A DNA stretch of 64,000 nt, taken from Bacillota bacterium. GTDB taxonomy: Bacteria; Bacillota; Bacilli; Alicyclobacillales; SLC66. This document shows, piece by piece, positions 51,874-61,519 of the stretch. The stretch covers positions 56,977-120,976 of the forward strand of contig JAKACV010000001.1 of assembly GCA_021821085.1 (NCBI GenBank), in the 5' to 3' direction. How positions within the stretch are numbered: the first letter of the stretch is position 1; each line of letters starts with the position of its first letter. The position numbers were made by a program, and so were the translations under genes. A model generated the notes under the pieces. The model had not been told where the DNA came from, searched no databases, and saw only the letters and a program-made list of their open reading frames with translations.

Positions 51874-51900
51874 ATGAAGCAGCTTTGGGTGCAACAATGA
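51874..51900 (+). CDS. Leader peptide overlapping the DHA2 start (8 codons)
   Basis: ATG AAG CAG CTT TGG GTG CAA CAA TGA (MKQLWVQQ) has the best ribosome-binding site of the region (GGAGG at 8 bases). Its stop overlaps the start of the transporter (CAATGACG). The main gene itself has no separate ribosome-binding site, so translation of the transporter should depend on reading the leader. Confidence 0.5.
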   Translation: MKQLWVQQ

Positions 51901-53381
51901 CGGACAACATGATTAACACTACGCATAGATTGCCTTTGAAATTTTTCACCTCACGCCCCAACTACCACTGGTACGTCGTCGCAACTGTGTGTATTGGTGC
52001 ATTTATGGCAGCGCTTGACGGCAGTATTATCACCGTTGCACTACCAACGATCGATCGACAATTTAACGTGAATGTGAGTGCAAGCGCCTGGGTTGCACTA
52101 GCCTATTTACTCACCCTAACAGCTCTTCTGGCGATGTTCGGACGAATCGCGGACATTGTGGGGCGCCGTCCCCTCTATACGATTGGTTTTACCATCTTTA
52201 TTATCGGATCTGCACTCTGTGGTGCTGCGCCAACTCTCGGCCTTCTCATCGGATTTCGCATCTTGCAGGGAATTGGAGCAACCATGTTACAAGCAAATAG
52301 TGTTGCAATCGTCACAGCCGCCGTACCAGAGAAGGTTCGCGGTAAGGCAATCGGAATTCAAGGTTCCGCTCTTGCCGTGGGGTTATCACTCGGGCCTGCC
52401 ATTGGCGGTCTCTTGATCGGCCTATTTGGGTGGCGCTCCATCTTCTATGTAAACGTTCCTGTAGGAATTATCGGAACCACCTTGGCCGCCATGATTTTAC
52501 CGATCGATCTAAACAAAGACACCAGTGCTAAGTCAAATTTTGATTTTATCGGCGCCATTTTATTGGCAATTAGCCTTATCGTCTTCTTGCTCGGATTAAA
52601 TCAAGGCAATAACGATGGATGGGGATCTCCTCTTATTATAGGATACTTTATCTCCACAGTGCTTTTTGCTATCCTGTTCTATTTACAGGAAAAGCGTCAT
52701 CCTTCACCACTTATTGATCTGGCACTATTTAAAATCGAACAACTGACGTGGGGAAATATCACGGGTTCATTGTCTTACGCAGTGATGTACGGTGTTTTAT
52801 ATATAGTCCCTTACTTCTTCGAAGACGTACTTAAAAAGCCATCCTCCTCATCGGGACTGCTTACGACACCACTTCCGCTCGGAATGATGTTGTTAGCTCC
52901 AATAGCGGGTAAAATAGCTGATAAACTAGGCTCAAAGATCCCTACGGTATCCGGCATGGGCATCGCTACCATCGGCACGATCGCTCTCATTTTTATGAAC
53001 GATACCACGAGTTTACTTTATATTATCTTTGCGCTCTTTTTTATCGGTATTGGTATGGGCATCTTTACTCCACCTAACAATAGCTCTGTGATGGGCAGCA
53101 CCCCTCGCAATCGGTTGGGCGTTTCTTCAGGTATGCTCAATATGTCCAGATCATTAGGTCAGAGTGTCGGAATCGCGTATGCCTTCGCGATTTTTCAAGG
53201 AGTAATTTTGATCTATCACTTCACACCGAGAAACGCTCCGGTGGGGCCTCTTATAGCAGGATTCAAGTGGACATTTATCGGTGTGGCGATCTTTGGGGTT
53301 GTTGCACTCCTCATCTCGCTATTTCGAGGTAATGTTGAAAAAGTCGCACTTCCAGATGAAGCTAAAATGATCGAGTTATAA
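51897..53381 (+). CDS. DHA2-type (EmrB/QacA) MFS efflux transporter
   Basis: 494 residues with fourteen hydrophobic helices. It has the DHA2 motifs ALDGSIITVALPTIDRQF, LAMFGRIADIVGRRPLYT and PAIGGLLIGLFGWRSIFYVNVPVG. It exports hydrophobic or cationic compounds by proton antiport. Substrate unknown. Translation starts at ATG 51897, apparently coupled to an eight-codon leader. A UTRA/GntR regulator lies upstream. It ends at a strong terminator (53386). Confidence 0.93.
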   Translation: MTDNMINTTHRLPLKFFTSRPNYHWYVVATVCIGAFMAALDGSIITVALPTIDRQFNVNVSASAWVALAYLLTLTALLAMFGRIADIVGRRPLYTIGFTIFIIGSALCGAAPTLGLLIGFRILQGIGATMLQANSVAIVTAAVPEKVRGKAIGIQGSALAVGLSLGPAIGGLLIGLFGWRSIFYVNVPVGIIGTTLAAMILPIDLNKDTSAKSNFDFIGAILLAISLIVFLLGLNQGNNDGWGSPLIIGYFISTVLFAILFYLQEKRHPSPLIDLALFKIEQLTWGNITGSLSYAVMYGVLYIVPYFFEDVLKKPSSSSGLLTTPLPLGMMLLAPIAGKIADKLGSKIPTVSGMGIATIGTIALIFMNDTTSLLYIIFALFFIGIGMGIFTPPNNSSVMGSTPRNRLGVSSGMLNMSRSLGQSVGIAYAFAIFQGVILIYHFTPRNAPVGPLIAGFKWTFIGVAIFGVVALLISLFRGNVEKVALPDEAKMIEL

Positions 53382-53385
53382 TTGC

Positions 53386-53432
53386 AACACAAATCACAGG
53401 GGCGACCATAGGTTGCCCCTGTGATTTGTGTT
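53386..53432. terminator. Terminator after the DHA2 gene
   Basis: A perfect 18-bp stem (53386-53403 and 53415-53432), followed by ATTTGG, five bases after the transporter stop. Confidence 0.85.
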
Positions 53433-53516
53433 ATTTGGACGCATTCATGATAAAATCATATTACTCTGTAGACATGACTCACCCCTTTTGGTTATACCCT
53501 GAAAGGAGAGATACAT

Positions 53517-54440
53517 ATTACTCGTCACGATAAAAATCTGCCGCAACTGAATAACAATTGGAAACGTACAGTAATCTGGTTAATTTCACTGATTATCTTA
53601 GGTGTATTTACTACGATGTTATTAAGTCCAAATTCAGGAATTTTGAAAAATGTCCCATCTGGTATCGTAGATATGATTCGACTCGTGATCGTTTTAATCA
53701 TTGGGGCCATTGTCACAACTCTTTTTGAACGACATATCTTCCGCTTGTCTGTCGATCGTCTCGGATCACAATCAGCCACATCAATTCGCTACGCTACACG
53801 GTTAGTGCTCTATGTCATCATTGCCTTGGCTGCGCTTGGCGCAGTTGGAGTTGGATTATCGAGTGTCGTATTTGGTGGCGCATTTCTTACAGTTATTGTT
53901 GGCCTTGCAGGACAAACCATGTTTTCAAACCTCATTGCAGGAATATGGATCATCGTGTTTCACCCTTTTCAAGTGGGAGATCTAATTACCTTTATTACAT
54001 GGCAATACCCTTTGCTCATGCCAAGTTTTCCTCATGAAGCACTAAAACCGACGTATTCAGGGCAAGTTCGTGACATCAATCTCATGTATACCTTGCTCGA
54101 AACGCAGGAAGGCTACCCTCAGGTGATTCCAAATGGCATTTTGGTTCAAGCCGCCATTGAAAATCGTTCGATTGCTCAATCACATGCCGCACGTATTCGT
54201 TTCGACGTGTCCTATGATTATGAAGCAGCGCTTGTCGTCAGTCGGTTAAGAGAGCAACTTCACCCGTCACTCACTCATTCCTGGGTTGTCACACCACAAG
54301 TCATGGTGGCTGACCTCTATCCGACAAGCTACTCGATCCTTGTCAAGGTACAAACCGAAGACCGTGATGATGATGTGCGAAGTGATGTATTGATGGAGGC
54401 CGCGAAAGTCTTGGCTGCATTAAAAAATGAAGAGCGATAG
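53517..54440 (+). CDS. MscS family mechanosensitive channel, probable ATT start
   Basis: About 307 residues. Helix 1 (RTVIWLISLIILGVFTTMLL) is followed by the MscS core: YATRLVLYVIIALAALGAVG, GVGLSSVVFGGAFLTVIVGLAGQTMFSNLIAG (pore helix region) and a beta domain (SGQVRDINLMYTLLETQEG, VIPNGILVQAAIENRS). It releases osmolytes under membrane tension. No ATG, GTG or TTG occurs in frame upstream of 53616, yet 53616 falls inside helix 1. The ATT at 53517 has AAAGGAG at about 8 bases and gives a full first helix. ATT initiation is rare, so this is inference. Confidence 0.72.
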   Translation: MTRHDKNLPQLNNNWKRTVIWLISLIILGVFTTMLLSPNSGILKNVPSGIVDMIRLVIVLIIGAIVTTLFERHIFRLSVDRLGSQSATSIRYATRLVLYVIIALAALGAVGVGLSSVVFGGAFLTVIVGLAGQTMFSNLIAGIWIIVFHPFQVGDLITFITWQYPLLMPSFPHEALKPTYSGQVRDINLMYTLLETQEGYPQVIPNGILVQAAIENRSIAQSHAARIRFDVSYDYEAALVVSRLREQLHPSLTHSWVVTPQVMVADLYPTSYSILVKVQTEDRDDDVRSDVLMEAAKVLAALKNEER

Positions 54441-54485
54441 TCTGAATGATATGTTTTTTGTGTAGCGCAGTAAGGAGCGATGATC

Positions 54486-55712
54486 ATGTCTCTCACGACG
54501 CATCTTGAAGACGGCTTTTTCATTGCAATCGGCATTATTATCAGTTTACAAGTGCTTGTGGTTGTTAGTTCTGCAATCAGCACTCGCTTTCGCCGTCGTC
54601 GTCGCGCTGTTTCACTTGGACGCCTGCATCTTCCAGAAATCAAGGTGAAGGAAAACCGCATCCAAGTATACACCTACGGGATGAGCTTATATGAAGCGAT
54701 GTTAGAAGATATTCAGCGGGCAGAACGCTCAATCTGCATAGAATCCTTTATTTGGAAAGGAGATCGCATCGGATCTGCATTTAAGGATGCCATATTCAAA
54801 AAGACCCGTGAAGGAGTAGAAGTCTATGTCATCTTCGACAATTTTGCCAATCTTGTTGTTCCAAGCGAATTTAAAAAGTTCCCGCCAAAAATTCATCTCC
54901 TTCGGTACCGTGCTTGGCGTCGCCTATGGGATGTCTTTGATCCCCGGCGCTTAGCGCGAGACCATCGCAAACTGCTTGTGATCGATCAACAGATTGGTTA
55001 TGTGGGCGGATATAATATTGGGGATTTATATGGGGCAAAATGGCGTGATACACATGTTCGAATCGAAGGTGAGGCGGCTAAAAACCTCTATTCTTCGTTT
55101 GTAGATTTTTGGAATGTACATGCAGAAAATGACCCCTACATGCTAAAAGAAACTGCCTCACTATTTCCCTACATTCGCCTCTATGCAAATGATGCAACGC
55201 GTCTCATGTTTCCAATTCGATCGATGTATATCGAGGCCATTGACCTCGCGAAAGAACGCATCCTTCTCACCACACCTTACTTTATACCAGACCGTTTTGT
55301 TCTAAACTCGCTCATTCGCGCCGCGAAACGCGAAGTAGACGTACGCCTGATGATCCCAGAGCATTCTAATCATCTGCTTGCCGACTGGCTTGCTCATACG
55401 TACTTTACAAAATGTCTGCGCAAAGGCATACGAATTTTCCTCTATCAAGACGCCATGATTCACGCAAAAACTGCAACCATCGATAGCACTTGGTCAACTG
55501 TCGGAACTGCCAACCTAGACAGATTGAGTTTACTAGGAAATTTTGAGTTAAATGTTGAATTTCTCAATCCTGAAGTGGCGGAGCAAATGAATGTGATCTT
55601 TGACTCTGATCTACAACATTGCAGGGAATTACATTTGCAAGAATGGGTACACCGCCCGCTCCTACAAAAGCTGGGAGAGCTAGTGCTCTCCCCATTATGG
55701 CCATTCTTATAA
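54486..55712 (+). CDS. Phospholipase D-type cardiolipin synthase-like protein
   Basis: 408 residues. One N-terminal membrane helix (about 10-32), then two HKD motifs, DHRKLLVIDQQIGYVGGYNIG and IHAKTATIDSTWSTVGTANLD (each split over its His-x-Lys-x4-Asp). These catalyse transphosphatidylation, forming cardiolipin from phosphatidylglycerol in the membrane. The ATG at 54486 has AAGGAG at 8 bases. It follows the MscS gene by 45 bases. Confidence 0.88.
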   Translation: MSLTTHLEDGFFIAIGIIISLQVLVVVSSAISTRFRRRRRAVSLGRLHLPEIKVKENRIQVYTYGMSLYEAMLEDIQRAERSICIESFIWKGDRIGSAFKDAIFKKTREGVEVYVIFDNFANLVVPSEFKKFPPKIHLLRYRAWRRLWDVFDPRRLARDHRKLLVIDQQIGYVGGYNIGDLYGAKWRDTHVRIEGEAAKNLYSSFVDFWNVHAENDPYMLKETASLFPYIRLYANDATRLMFPIRSMYIEAIDLAKERILLTTPYFIPDRFVLNSLIRAAKREVDVRLMIPEHSNHLLADWLAHTYFTKCLRKGIRIFLYQDAMIHAKTATIDSTWSTVGTANLDRLSLLGNFELNVEFLNPEVAEQMNVIFDSDLQHCRELHLQEWVHRPLLQKLGELVLSPLWPFL

Positions 55713-55722
55713 CGAAATTACC

Positions 55723-57240
55723 TTACTTATAAACTGGGTCCGCAAACGCTTCAAGACGTTGCATAGAATCCTTTGTAATCTCTGCATGCAAACTATTTCC
55801 ATGCGAATCCATCGTAACAATCGCGGGAAATGCTTTCACTTGCAGATGCCACATCGCTTCTGGTATTCCAAATTCATCTAAATAATCAACTCCGTCTACA
55901 CCGACAACGGTACGCGCGTAGTACTGAGCGGCACCTCCAATTGCATTTAGATATACCGCACCTTGCTCCTGTAATCCCTGCAATGTTTTGGGGCCCATAC
56001 CTCCTTTTCCGATGATCGCGCGTATGCCAAACTTTTTAATCAAATCCGCTTGATATGGCTCTTCGCGCGAACTCGTCGTGGGTCCTGCAGCTTTAACATG
56101 CCAGCCTTCCTCATCTTGCAGCATCACTGGACCACAGTGATATAGCACTGCGCCTTGCATATCAACTGGTGCGTCATGATCCATAAGGTACTTATGCAGT
56201 GCATCGCGCCCCGTATGCATGATGCCATCGATCAAGACAACGTCTCCAACTTTCAACTGTCGAATTTGCTCCTCGCCAATTGGAGCCTTTAGGACTATTG
56301 CATGATCTGTCGATATCCCGCCCCGGTCCACAAAGCTAGCCGTCCCCTCTTTATAGAGCCACGAGGTAATCTTCCCTGTGCTTGCATCTAAGTGCACCCC
56401 TTGACGCCGAAAAGCCCAACAATTATATGCCACTGATACGAAAAAGCTTGCTGGCAATCGATTCTGCACGCCAATCTTGCAGCCAAGAAGTGTCACACGA
56501 CCACCAAACCCCATCGTCCCGATCCCAAGTTGATTCGCTTTATCCATAATATAGTCTTCCAATTGTTTAAGTTCTTGAATAGGATTCTCATCTTCAAGGG
56601 AACGAAAGAGTTGCTCCTTTGCATGTTGATATCCACTCGTGCGATCGCCACCAATCGACACACCAACAACCCCTGCACTACATCCTTGACCCTGCGCCTG
56701 ATACACTGCGTGAAGGATGCATTTGCGGATGCCATCAAGATCCCGTCCTGCTTTACCTAAGCCTTCAATTTCCATAGGCAAGCTGTACTGAATATTTTTG
56801 TTCTCACATCCACCGCCCTTTAAAATGAGTTTGACCTCTATATCGTTCCGTTCCCATTGATGAAAATGAATTACAGGCGTGCCTGGTCCAAGATTATCGC
56901 CTGTATTTTTACCCGTAAGCGAGTCCACAGAATTCGTGCGCAACTTACCAAGCCTCGTGGCTTCGGCCACGGCCGTCTTAATTTGCTTTTCCATCACAAT
57001 CTGATTTGCACCAACCGGCGTGAAAACTTCAAAAGTGGGCATCCCTGTATCCTGACAGATAGGCCCTTGATCTATTTCTGCTGTAACGACATTCGTAACA
57101 ATCGTGTCGAGTGCAAGAGCTGCTCGACTCCCCATCTCCTCCCGTAGTTGTGCACGTGCGAGAGCGCGCCGTACATCAGGAGGCAAATTTGTTGATGTAT
57201 CGATAATCAGTTCCAAAATACTCTGCTGAAAATATTCCAT
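55723..57240 (-). CDS. Fumarate hydratase, class I
   Basis: 505 residues. It is a 4Fe-4S enzyme interconverting fumarate and malate. N-terminal GPICQDTGMPTFEVFTPVG and GGGCENKNIQYSLP and QGCSAGVVGVSIGGDRTSGYQ carry the cluster cysteines. The C-terminal domain has GPTTSSREEPYQADLI and GKGGMGPKTLQGLQEQGAVYLN. It is a fused single chain, the FumA type, oxygen sensitive. GGTG lies close before the ATG. Confidence 0.94.
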   Translation of the reverse strand: MEYFQQSILELIIDTSTNLPPDVRRALARAQLREEMGSRAALALDTIVTNVVTAEIDQGPICQDTGMPTFEVFTPVGANQIVMEKQIKTAVAEATRLGKLRTNSVDSLTGKNTGDNLGPGTPVIHFHQWERNDIEVKLILKGGGCENKNIQYSLPMEIEGLGKAGRDLDGIRKCILHAVYQAQGQGCSAGVVGVSIGGDRTSGYQHAKEQLFRSLEDENPIQELKQLEDYIMDKANQLGIGTMGFGGRVTLLGCKIGVQNRLPASFFVSVAYNCWAFRRQGVHLDASTGKITSWLYKEGTASFVDRGGISTDHAIVLKAPIGEEQIRQLKVGDVVLIDGIMHTGRDALHKYLMDHDAPVDMQGAVLYHCGPVMLQDEEGWHVKAAGPTTSSREEPYQADLIKKFGIRAIIGKGGMGPKTLQGLQEQGAVYLNAIGGAAQYYARTVVGVDGVDYLDEFGIPEAMWHLQVKAFPAIVTMDSHGNSLHAEITKDSMQRLEAFADPVYK

Positions 57241-57324
57241 TCCTGTACACCTACCTCATGTTGTTTCCCTCTGCAAAGCTACTTATCTATTATACTCCTC
57301 CTTCACCTCAGAAACATCACGAGA

Positions 57325-57348
57325 GCCCTGGCAATGCTCTGCCAAGGC
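57325..57348 (-). terminator. Weak terminator-like hairpin after the second GerA-type gene
   Basis: On the minus strand GCCTTGGCA - GAGCAT - TGCCAGGGC pairs fully with one G-U. It is followed by only a short T-rich tail, so the call is weak. Confidence 0.4.
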
Positions 57349-57381
57349 CCACCCATTACCCGATATGGATAATCAAACAAC

Positions 57382-58869
57382 CTAATCTTTTGGCTGGAAA
57401 ATAGACGCCTTTTTCTTTACCTTGTATAAAGGTGGACGCATCAGCAATCCTTTAAAACCTTGCCAGTTAAATGGAAAAACTGGCCAGAGATAGGGAATGC
57501 CAAGTGCTCTTGTTCGACTCAACAACACAACGATAAACACGATGCCAAGCAAAAAACCGATACCGCCAAATAGCCATGCGAGCACAATTAACAACAACCG
57601 CATCAAACGATTCGCTGATGAAAGTTCCCGCGAGGACGTGGCAAACTGCGCAATGGCTGCGCCCCCCATGAAGACCAATACTTCAGGTGATACGAGATTC
57701 ATCATCGTAGCAAATTGGCCAAATACGAGCCCGGCCACAATGCCAATCGACGATGCCAATGTGGCTGGTGTATTGATGACCGCTCGCTCAAAAAGGTCAA
57801 CCCCAAGTTGTGCCAATAAGAATTGAAAGCCTAATGACAATGGCAGAGGTTTTGGCGTTCCCAAAAACGAGATGGCCTTTGGCAAATGATCGTGTTCTGC
57901 TGCCAGTACAATGAAAACACCCGGTGCAAGCACAGAGATTAAACTAGCGAGAATGATCCCAATGCGCAAATACATCCCGACTACCGGGTAAGAATGGTAG
58001 TCCTCAGGATGATGAAGATGATGGAAGACCGTCGTCGGACCCACGATGACCTCCGGTGTCGTATCTACAATCACAACCACCTGACCTTCGAGCAATCCTG
58101 TAGCCGCCACATCTGGCCGTTCTGTATAACGCACAATCGGGTACGGATTCCATCCGACCTTCCCCAACCATTCCGTTACTGCTTGCTCACCCATCGCGAC
58201 AGTATCCGTAGGAATATTTTTTAGCGACTGGCGAAAGCGATCGACCATTTCATCATTGGTCACGTCCTGTAGGTACATCAAACTCACGTCCGTCTGGGAT
58301 CGCGCACCTACTTGCAAGAGTTCAACCCGCAATCTTGGATCGCGCAATCGGCGTCTGATAAGCGCGACATTCATCAGCATCGTCTCGACAAAACCATCAC
58401 GCGGGCCCCGTACAACCCGTTCCACTGCTGGTTCATCAATGCTGCGCATCGGGTAAATCCGCGTATCAATCATAAGCACTTCTTCGTATCCGTCAATAAA
58501 TATAATGAGTGGTCCAGATAGAATAAATCGAACCGCATCATGCATCTTGGTTACAATTTGAACCTGCACAAAGCTAATTGTAACGTTCAAATAATTCACA
58601 AGTTCATCCAGTGTAAAGGATCGATTTGGATGTTGATTGATAAATTCCTTGATTGTCATTTCTAAATTTTCAACAATCAACACCATATCCATGGTTAAAA
58701 AATACCCGTTTGCAGTGTAGGCAGTCATTTTAATGTCTGCAAACACAAATGGTTTTGCAATCAGATCCCAACTCACGCCAATTCCGAGTAATTCCTTCAA
58801 AAAGGCGTCATTTTCCTCTAACCGTGAAGAAATATGTACGTCCTGAAGTGATTCCATCGCCGTCGTCAT
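57382..58869 (-). CDS. GerA family germination protein, SpoVAF-like
   Basis: 495 residues. It starts MTTAMESLQDVHISSRLEENDAFLKELLGIGVSWDLIAKPFVFADI, which resembles SpoVAF in its first segment. The core has YEEVLMIDTRIYPMRSIDEPAVERVVRGPRDGFVETMLMNVALIRRRL, GLLEGQVVVIVDTTPEVIVGPTTVFHHL, and five C-terminal helices. It is monocistronic, with no GerB or GerC partner. SpoVAF lies in the spoVA dipicolinate operon in Bacillus; here there is no spoVA gene beside it. GAGGAG lies close before the ATG at 58869. Confidence 0.85.
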   Translation of the reverse strand: MTTAMESLQDVHISSRLEENDAFLKELLGIGVSWDLIAKPFVFADIKMTAYTANGYFLTMDMVLIVENLEMTIKEFINQHPNRSFTLDELVNYLNVTISFVQVQIVTKMHDAVRFILSGPLIIFIDGYEEVLMIDTRIYPMRSIDEPAVERVVRGPRDGFVETMLMNVALIRRRLRDPRLRVELLQVGARSQTDVSLMYLQDVTNDEMVDRFRQSLKNIPTDTVAMGEQAVTEWLGKVGWNPYPIVRYTERPDVAATGLLEGQVVVIVDTTPEVIVGPTTVFHHLHHPEDYHSYPVVGMYLRIGIILASLISVLAPGVFIVLAAEHDHLPKAISFLGTPKPLPLSLGFQFLLAQLGVDLFERAVINTPATLASSIGIVAGLVFGQFATMMNLVSPEVLVFMGGAAIAQFATSSRELSSANRLMRLLLIVLAWLFGGIGFLLGIVFIVVLLSRTRALGIPYLWPVFPFNWQGFKGLLMRPPLYKVKKKASIFQPKD

Positions 58870-59136
58870 CGAACTCACTCCTCTGATAGGAGTATGCGAA
58901 ATTGGCGCAATCACTATGCACGTACGCGTATCTCACTTACGAAGCAGATCTGTTCAACCTTCTTTGCGCAAAAACTCCGCATAGATCGTATAAATACTCG
59001 ATCCATGCGGATATACATGAGACAAATACGTAAACACATGCACGCGATTTTACTACTCCCGGCCCGCATGAACAAAGCCCCAACTCAATCGCCGCAACGG
59101 TATTTTTACCATAATTGCATGATTCACATCCATCAG

Positions 59137-60405
59137 CTACCGTCGACCATTCGCCATTTTGGTGGACTCCGGACGACTGCGCAAGCGTACCATGGCCACA
59201 ATTCCCACAAGCGGCCCCACAGCCAACAAAAGAAAAACATGCGACCATCCGAGCACTGGCTCCGTGACTCCCACCAAATTGATGGATGCAATCGTAATCA
59301 GAAAACCAACAGCCATCTGAATGGTAAGCGCGCTTCCTTGTTGGCTTACCGGACTTAATTCCGTCACGGCCGCAGAAAACTGAGCCGAATCGGCAATCAC
59401 GCTAAATCCCCAAATCAGAACTATCAGTAGAGTTAACCAGATGCCGTGTCGGAAAGTGAGGCCCACAACAAGAGACATGGCGCCGCTCACGAGGAGTGCG
59501 ACCGTAGTCGCGGCGGTGCGGCCAAAGTGATCAGCGAGCCACCCTCCCACCAAGGCTCCCAGCACTCCGGTGAGTCCAATAGCCGCAAAACTGGCCCAGC
59601 CGACCAGTTGACCGATGTCCAAACGAGGCAACGTCGGTGCCCAACTGGCCAGAAGAAATCCGGGTAGCCATGTCCACATGGCGTAAAGTTCCCACATGTG
59701 ACCCCAGTATCCGAGGTTGGCCAGCATGACGGGGCGGTTGCGCAGAACCGCGCCCACGCTGTTCCAGCGAAACACGGGCGCGCTAAACGGAATAGGGTTT
59801 TCCGGAACCACCCACAAGATTAGGGCCCAGGAAACACCCGCCAATACTGCGCTTCCTCCCATGACCCCTTGCCAATTCTGCAATAGTGGGAGACCCGTCA
59901 GCAGGTGCGGTAACGCGGACCCGACCGTGAGACCCCCAATCAGGATGCCGACGGCGAGACCCCGCTTCTGTGGAAACCACGTCGACACCCACTGCACCGC
60001 GACCGGGTAAACAACAGCCAGAAACGCACCCGTCAACCCACGGAGCAGAAAGGGCCATGGCCCGCCATCAGGAAACAGCAGAATGGCGGCCGTGCAGAGT
60101 CCGGCACCGAGCGCGCCCCATCCCATCAAAATGCGTGGTCGAATCCGATCCGACAACCCAAAGATCGCGCTGGTCAACGCGCCGATTACAAATCCCAGTT
60201 GCACTGCGGATGTCAACCACACAACGGCTGATCCAGAAACATGCCAGGCCTGCTCCAGAGCTGGCACAACGGCCGAGGCGCTGAACCATACACTCATGAC
60301 CAGCAATTCAGCCAAAGTGATCCAAAACAGCGCTACCCACCGCGAATCTGGCATCTGTGAAGACAATGATTTTTGTGCGATTTCGGAGCGTTCCCCTTGC
60401 GCCAT
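59137..60405 (-). CDS. MFS transporter in a GC-rich segment
   Basis: 422 residues with about twelve membrane helices. It begins with a polar leader then WVALFWITLAELLVMSVWFSASAVVPALEQAW, a feature of cyanate/nitrate-type or CynX-like MFS proteins. The motif-A region reads GLSDRIRPRILMGWGALGAG, and LADHFGRTAATTVALL repeats it in the second half. Base composition is clearly richer in G+C than the flanks, in common with the next gene, suggesting transfer. It overlaps no other gene; 14 bases separate it from the flavoprotein. Substrate unknown. Confidence 0.82.
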   Translation of the reverse strand: MAQGERSEIAQKSLSSQMPDSRWVALFWITLAELLVMSVWFSASAVVPALEQAWHVSGSAVVWLTSAVQLGFVIGALTSAIFGLSDRIRPRILMGWGALGAGLCTAAILLFPDGGPWPFLLRGLTGAFLAVVYPVAVQWVSTWFPQKRGLAVGILIGGLTVGSALPHLLTGLPLLQNWQGVMGGSAVLAGVSWALILWVVPENPIPFSAPVFRWNSVGAVLRNRPVMLANLGYWGHMWELYAMWTWLPGFLLASWAPTLPRLDIGQLVGWASFAAIGLTGVLGALVGGWLADHFGRTAATTVALLVSGAMSLVVGLTFRHGIWLTLLIVLIWGFSVIADSAQFSAAVTELSPVSQQGSALTIQMAVGFLITIASINLVGVTEPVLGWSHVFLLLAVGPLVGIVAMVRLRSRPESTKMANGRR

Positions 60406-60419
60406 TGCACGACCTCCGT

Positions 60420-61415
60420 TCAGTCCTTCAATGCGGCAACCTCCAGCATGCGCTTACGCACTGGCAGCAAACCTTCATTGCGCAGCGTCTTGTTGATCCA
60501 GATGGCAGCCTGCGCTCCTTCACCTATTGCAATCATCACCTGCTGCGAGTGCGCCACCACATCGCCGACCGCCCACACGCCTTCCACCGAGGTCTGTTTC
60601 GTGCGCGAGTCGACAACGATATGTCCATTTTCCAGTGTTTCTACACCGATTTTTTTGCCCAATTCGGAGTGTACACTGTACATTCCAAGCGCCGAAAACA
60701 CCTTGTTACTGGGGATGATCGTGTTGTCCTCCAGGATAACCTGCTCAATCGTATTCTTGTCTTTCCCCGCGAATTCTTTGACTGCACCTGTATAGATGGG
60801 GATGTCATGGTCCTGCATGACCCTCTTCCAATAGTCGCTGATCTCTTTTGCCGGATCAATGTTCACGACAGCGATGTCAGCGGTCCAAGACAACAGGGTG
60901 TTCGCCAGCCCCGGTCCACCGTTTCCCTGCCCAATTACAACAACCCGTTCATCCGTAATTTCATACCCATCACAGTCCGGACAGTAATAGATGCTGAATC
61001 CTGCCCAGTGATAGACGTCAGGCACATCGGGATGGCGGTCCATGATTCCCGTTGCCAATACAATCTTTCGTGTGCGCACAATAGAAATGTGCTCTTGCGA
61101 CCCCTCCCGGAACTCTTTACGGCGCTGGGCGGTGATCGTAAACATGCCGTCAGCATCTTTTGTGATGTCTGTGACCACTTTCATCAAGAACTCTACACCG
61201 TATTTTTTCGCCTGCTGTTTGCCTTTTGACAGCAGATCGGCTCCTGAAACCCCATCCGGATAACCCAAAAGGTTGTGATAGATAGGGGTGTAAAATGTCC
61301 GACCTTTGCCACGATCAATCACCAATGTGCGCCAGTGGTACCGCCCAGAATGAATGGCGGCCTGCAACCCACCTGCGCCGCCGCCGATCACAACGACATC
61401 GTACTCTTTTTTCAT
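60420..61415 (-). CDS. Thioredoxin-reductase-like FAD-dependent oxidoreductase
   Basis: 331 residues. FAD-binding GGGAGGLQAAIHSGRY at the N-terminus, NAD(P)-binding VVVIGQGNGGPGLANTL, the CxxC pair in YYCPDCDGYE and the FAD-ribityl motif VWAVGDV. This is the TrxR/AhpF fold with a redox disulfide. The FAD motif is GGGAGGL rather than GxGxxG(A/P), so substrate may differ from thioredoxin. GC-rich like the adjacent MFS gene. A thioredoxin and an OsmC gene lie just upstream in the same direction. Confidence 0.85.
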   Translation of the reverse strand: MKKEYDVVVIGGGAGGLQAAIHSGRYHWRTLVIDRGKGRTFYTPIYHNLLGYPDGVSGADLLSKGKQQAKKYGVEFLMKVVTDITKDADGMFTITAQRRKEFREGSQEHISIVRTRKIVLATGIMDRHPDVPDVYHWAGFSIYYCPDCDGYEITDERVVVIGQGNGGPGLANTLLSWTADIAVVNIDPAKEISDYWKRVMQDHDIPIYTGAVKEFAGKDKNTIEQVILEDNTIIPSNKVFSALGMYSVHSELGKKIGVETLENGHIVVDSRTKQTSVEGVWAVGDVVAHSQQVMIAIGEGAQAAIWINKTLRNEGLLPVRKRMLEVAALKD

Positions 61416-61519
61416 AGCCCGCCCCCTGATTCCCCGCTCTATTCCATCTAGAAATTCAACTTTATATGATGGGCTCTACAGGGTCTCTTCTAATGCATTT
61501 AGAATACCTTAGTTAGTTT

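Noticed and set aside
55673..55692. Hairpin at the end of the phospholipase D gene
   Set aside because: A perfect GGGAGAGC/GCTCTCCC stem, but it lies inside the coding sequence and lacks a T run, so not called as a terminator.
58894..59358. 154-codon rightward frame across the GerA/MFS gap
   Set aside because: Composition is not protein-like, no ribosome-binding site, and it runs into the MFS gene in antisense. The 267-base gap 58870-59136 shows nothing else recognisable.
60357..61229. Long (290-codon) rightward frame opposite the flavoprotein
   Set aside because: Antisense shadow in a GC-rich gene; no domain or ribosome-binding site, while the minus-strand frame is a clear flavoprotein.
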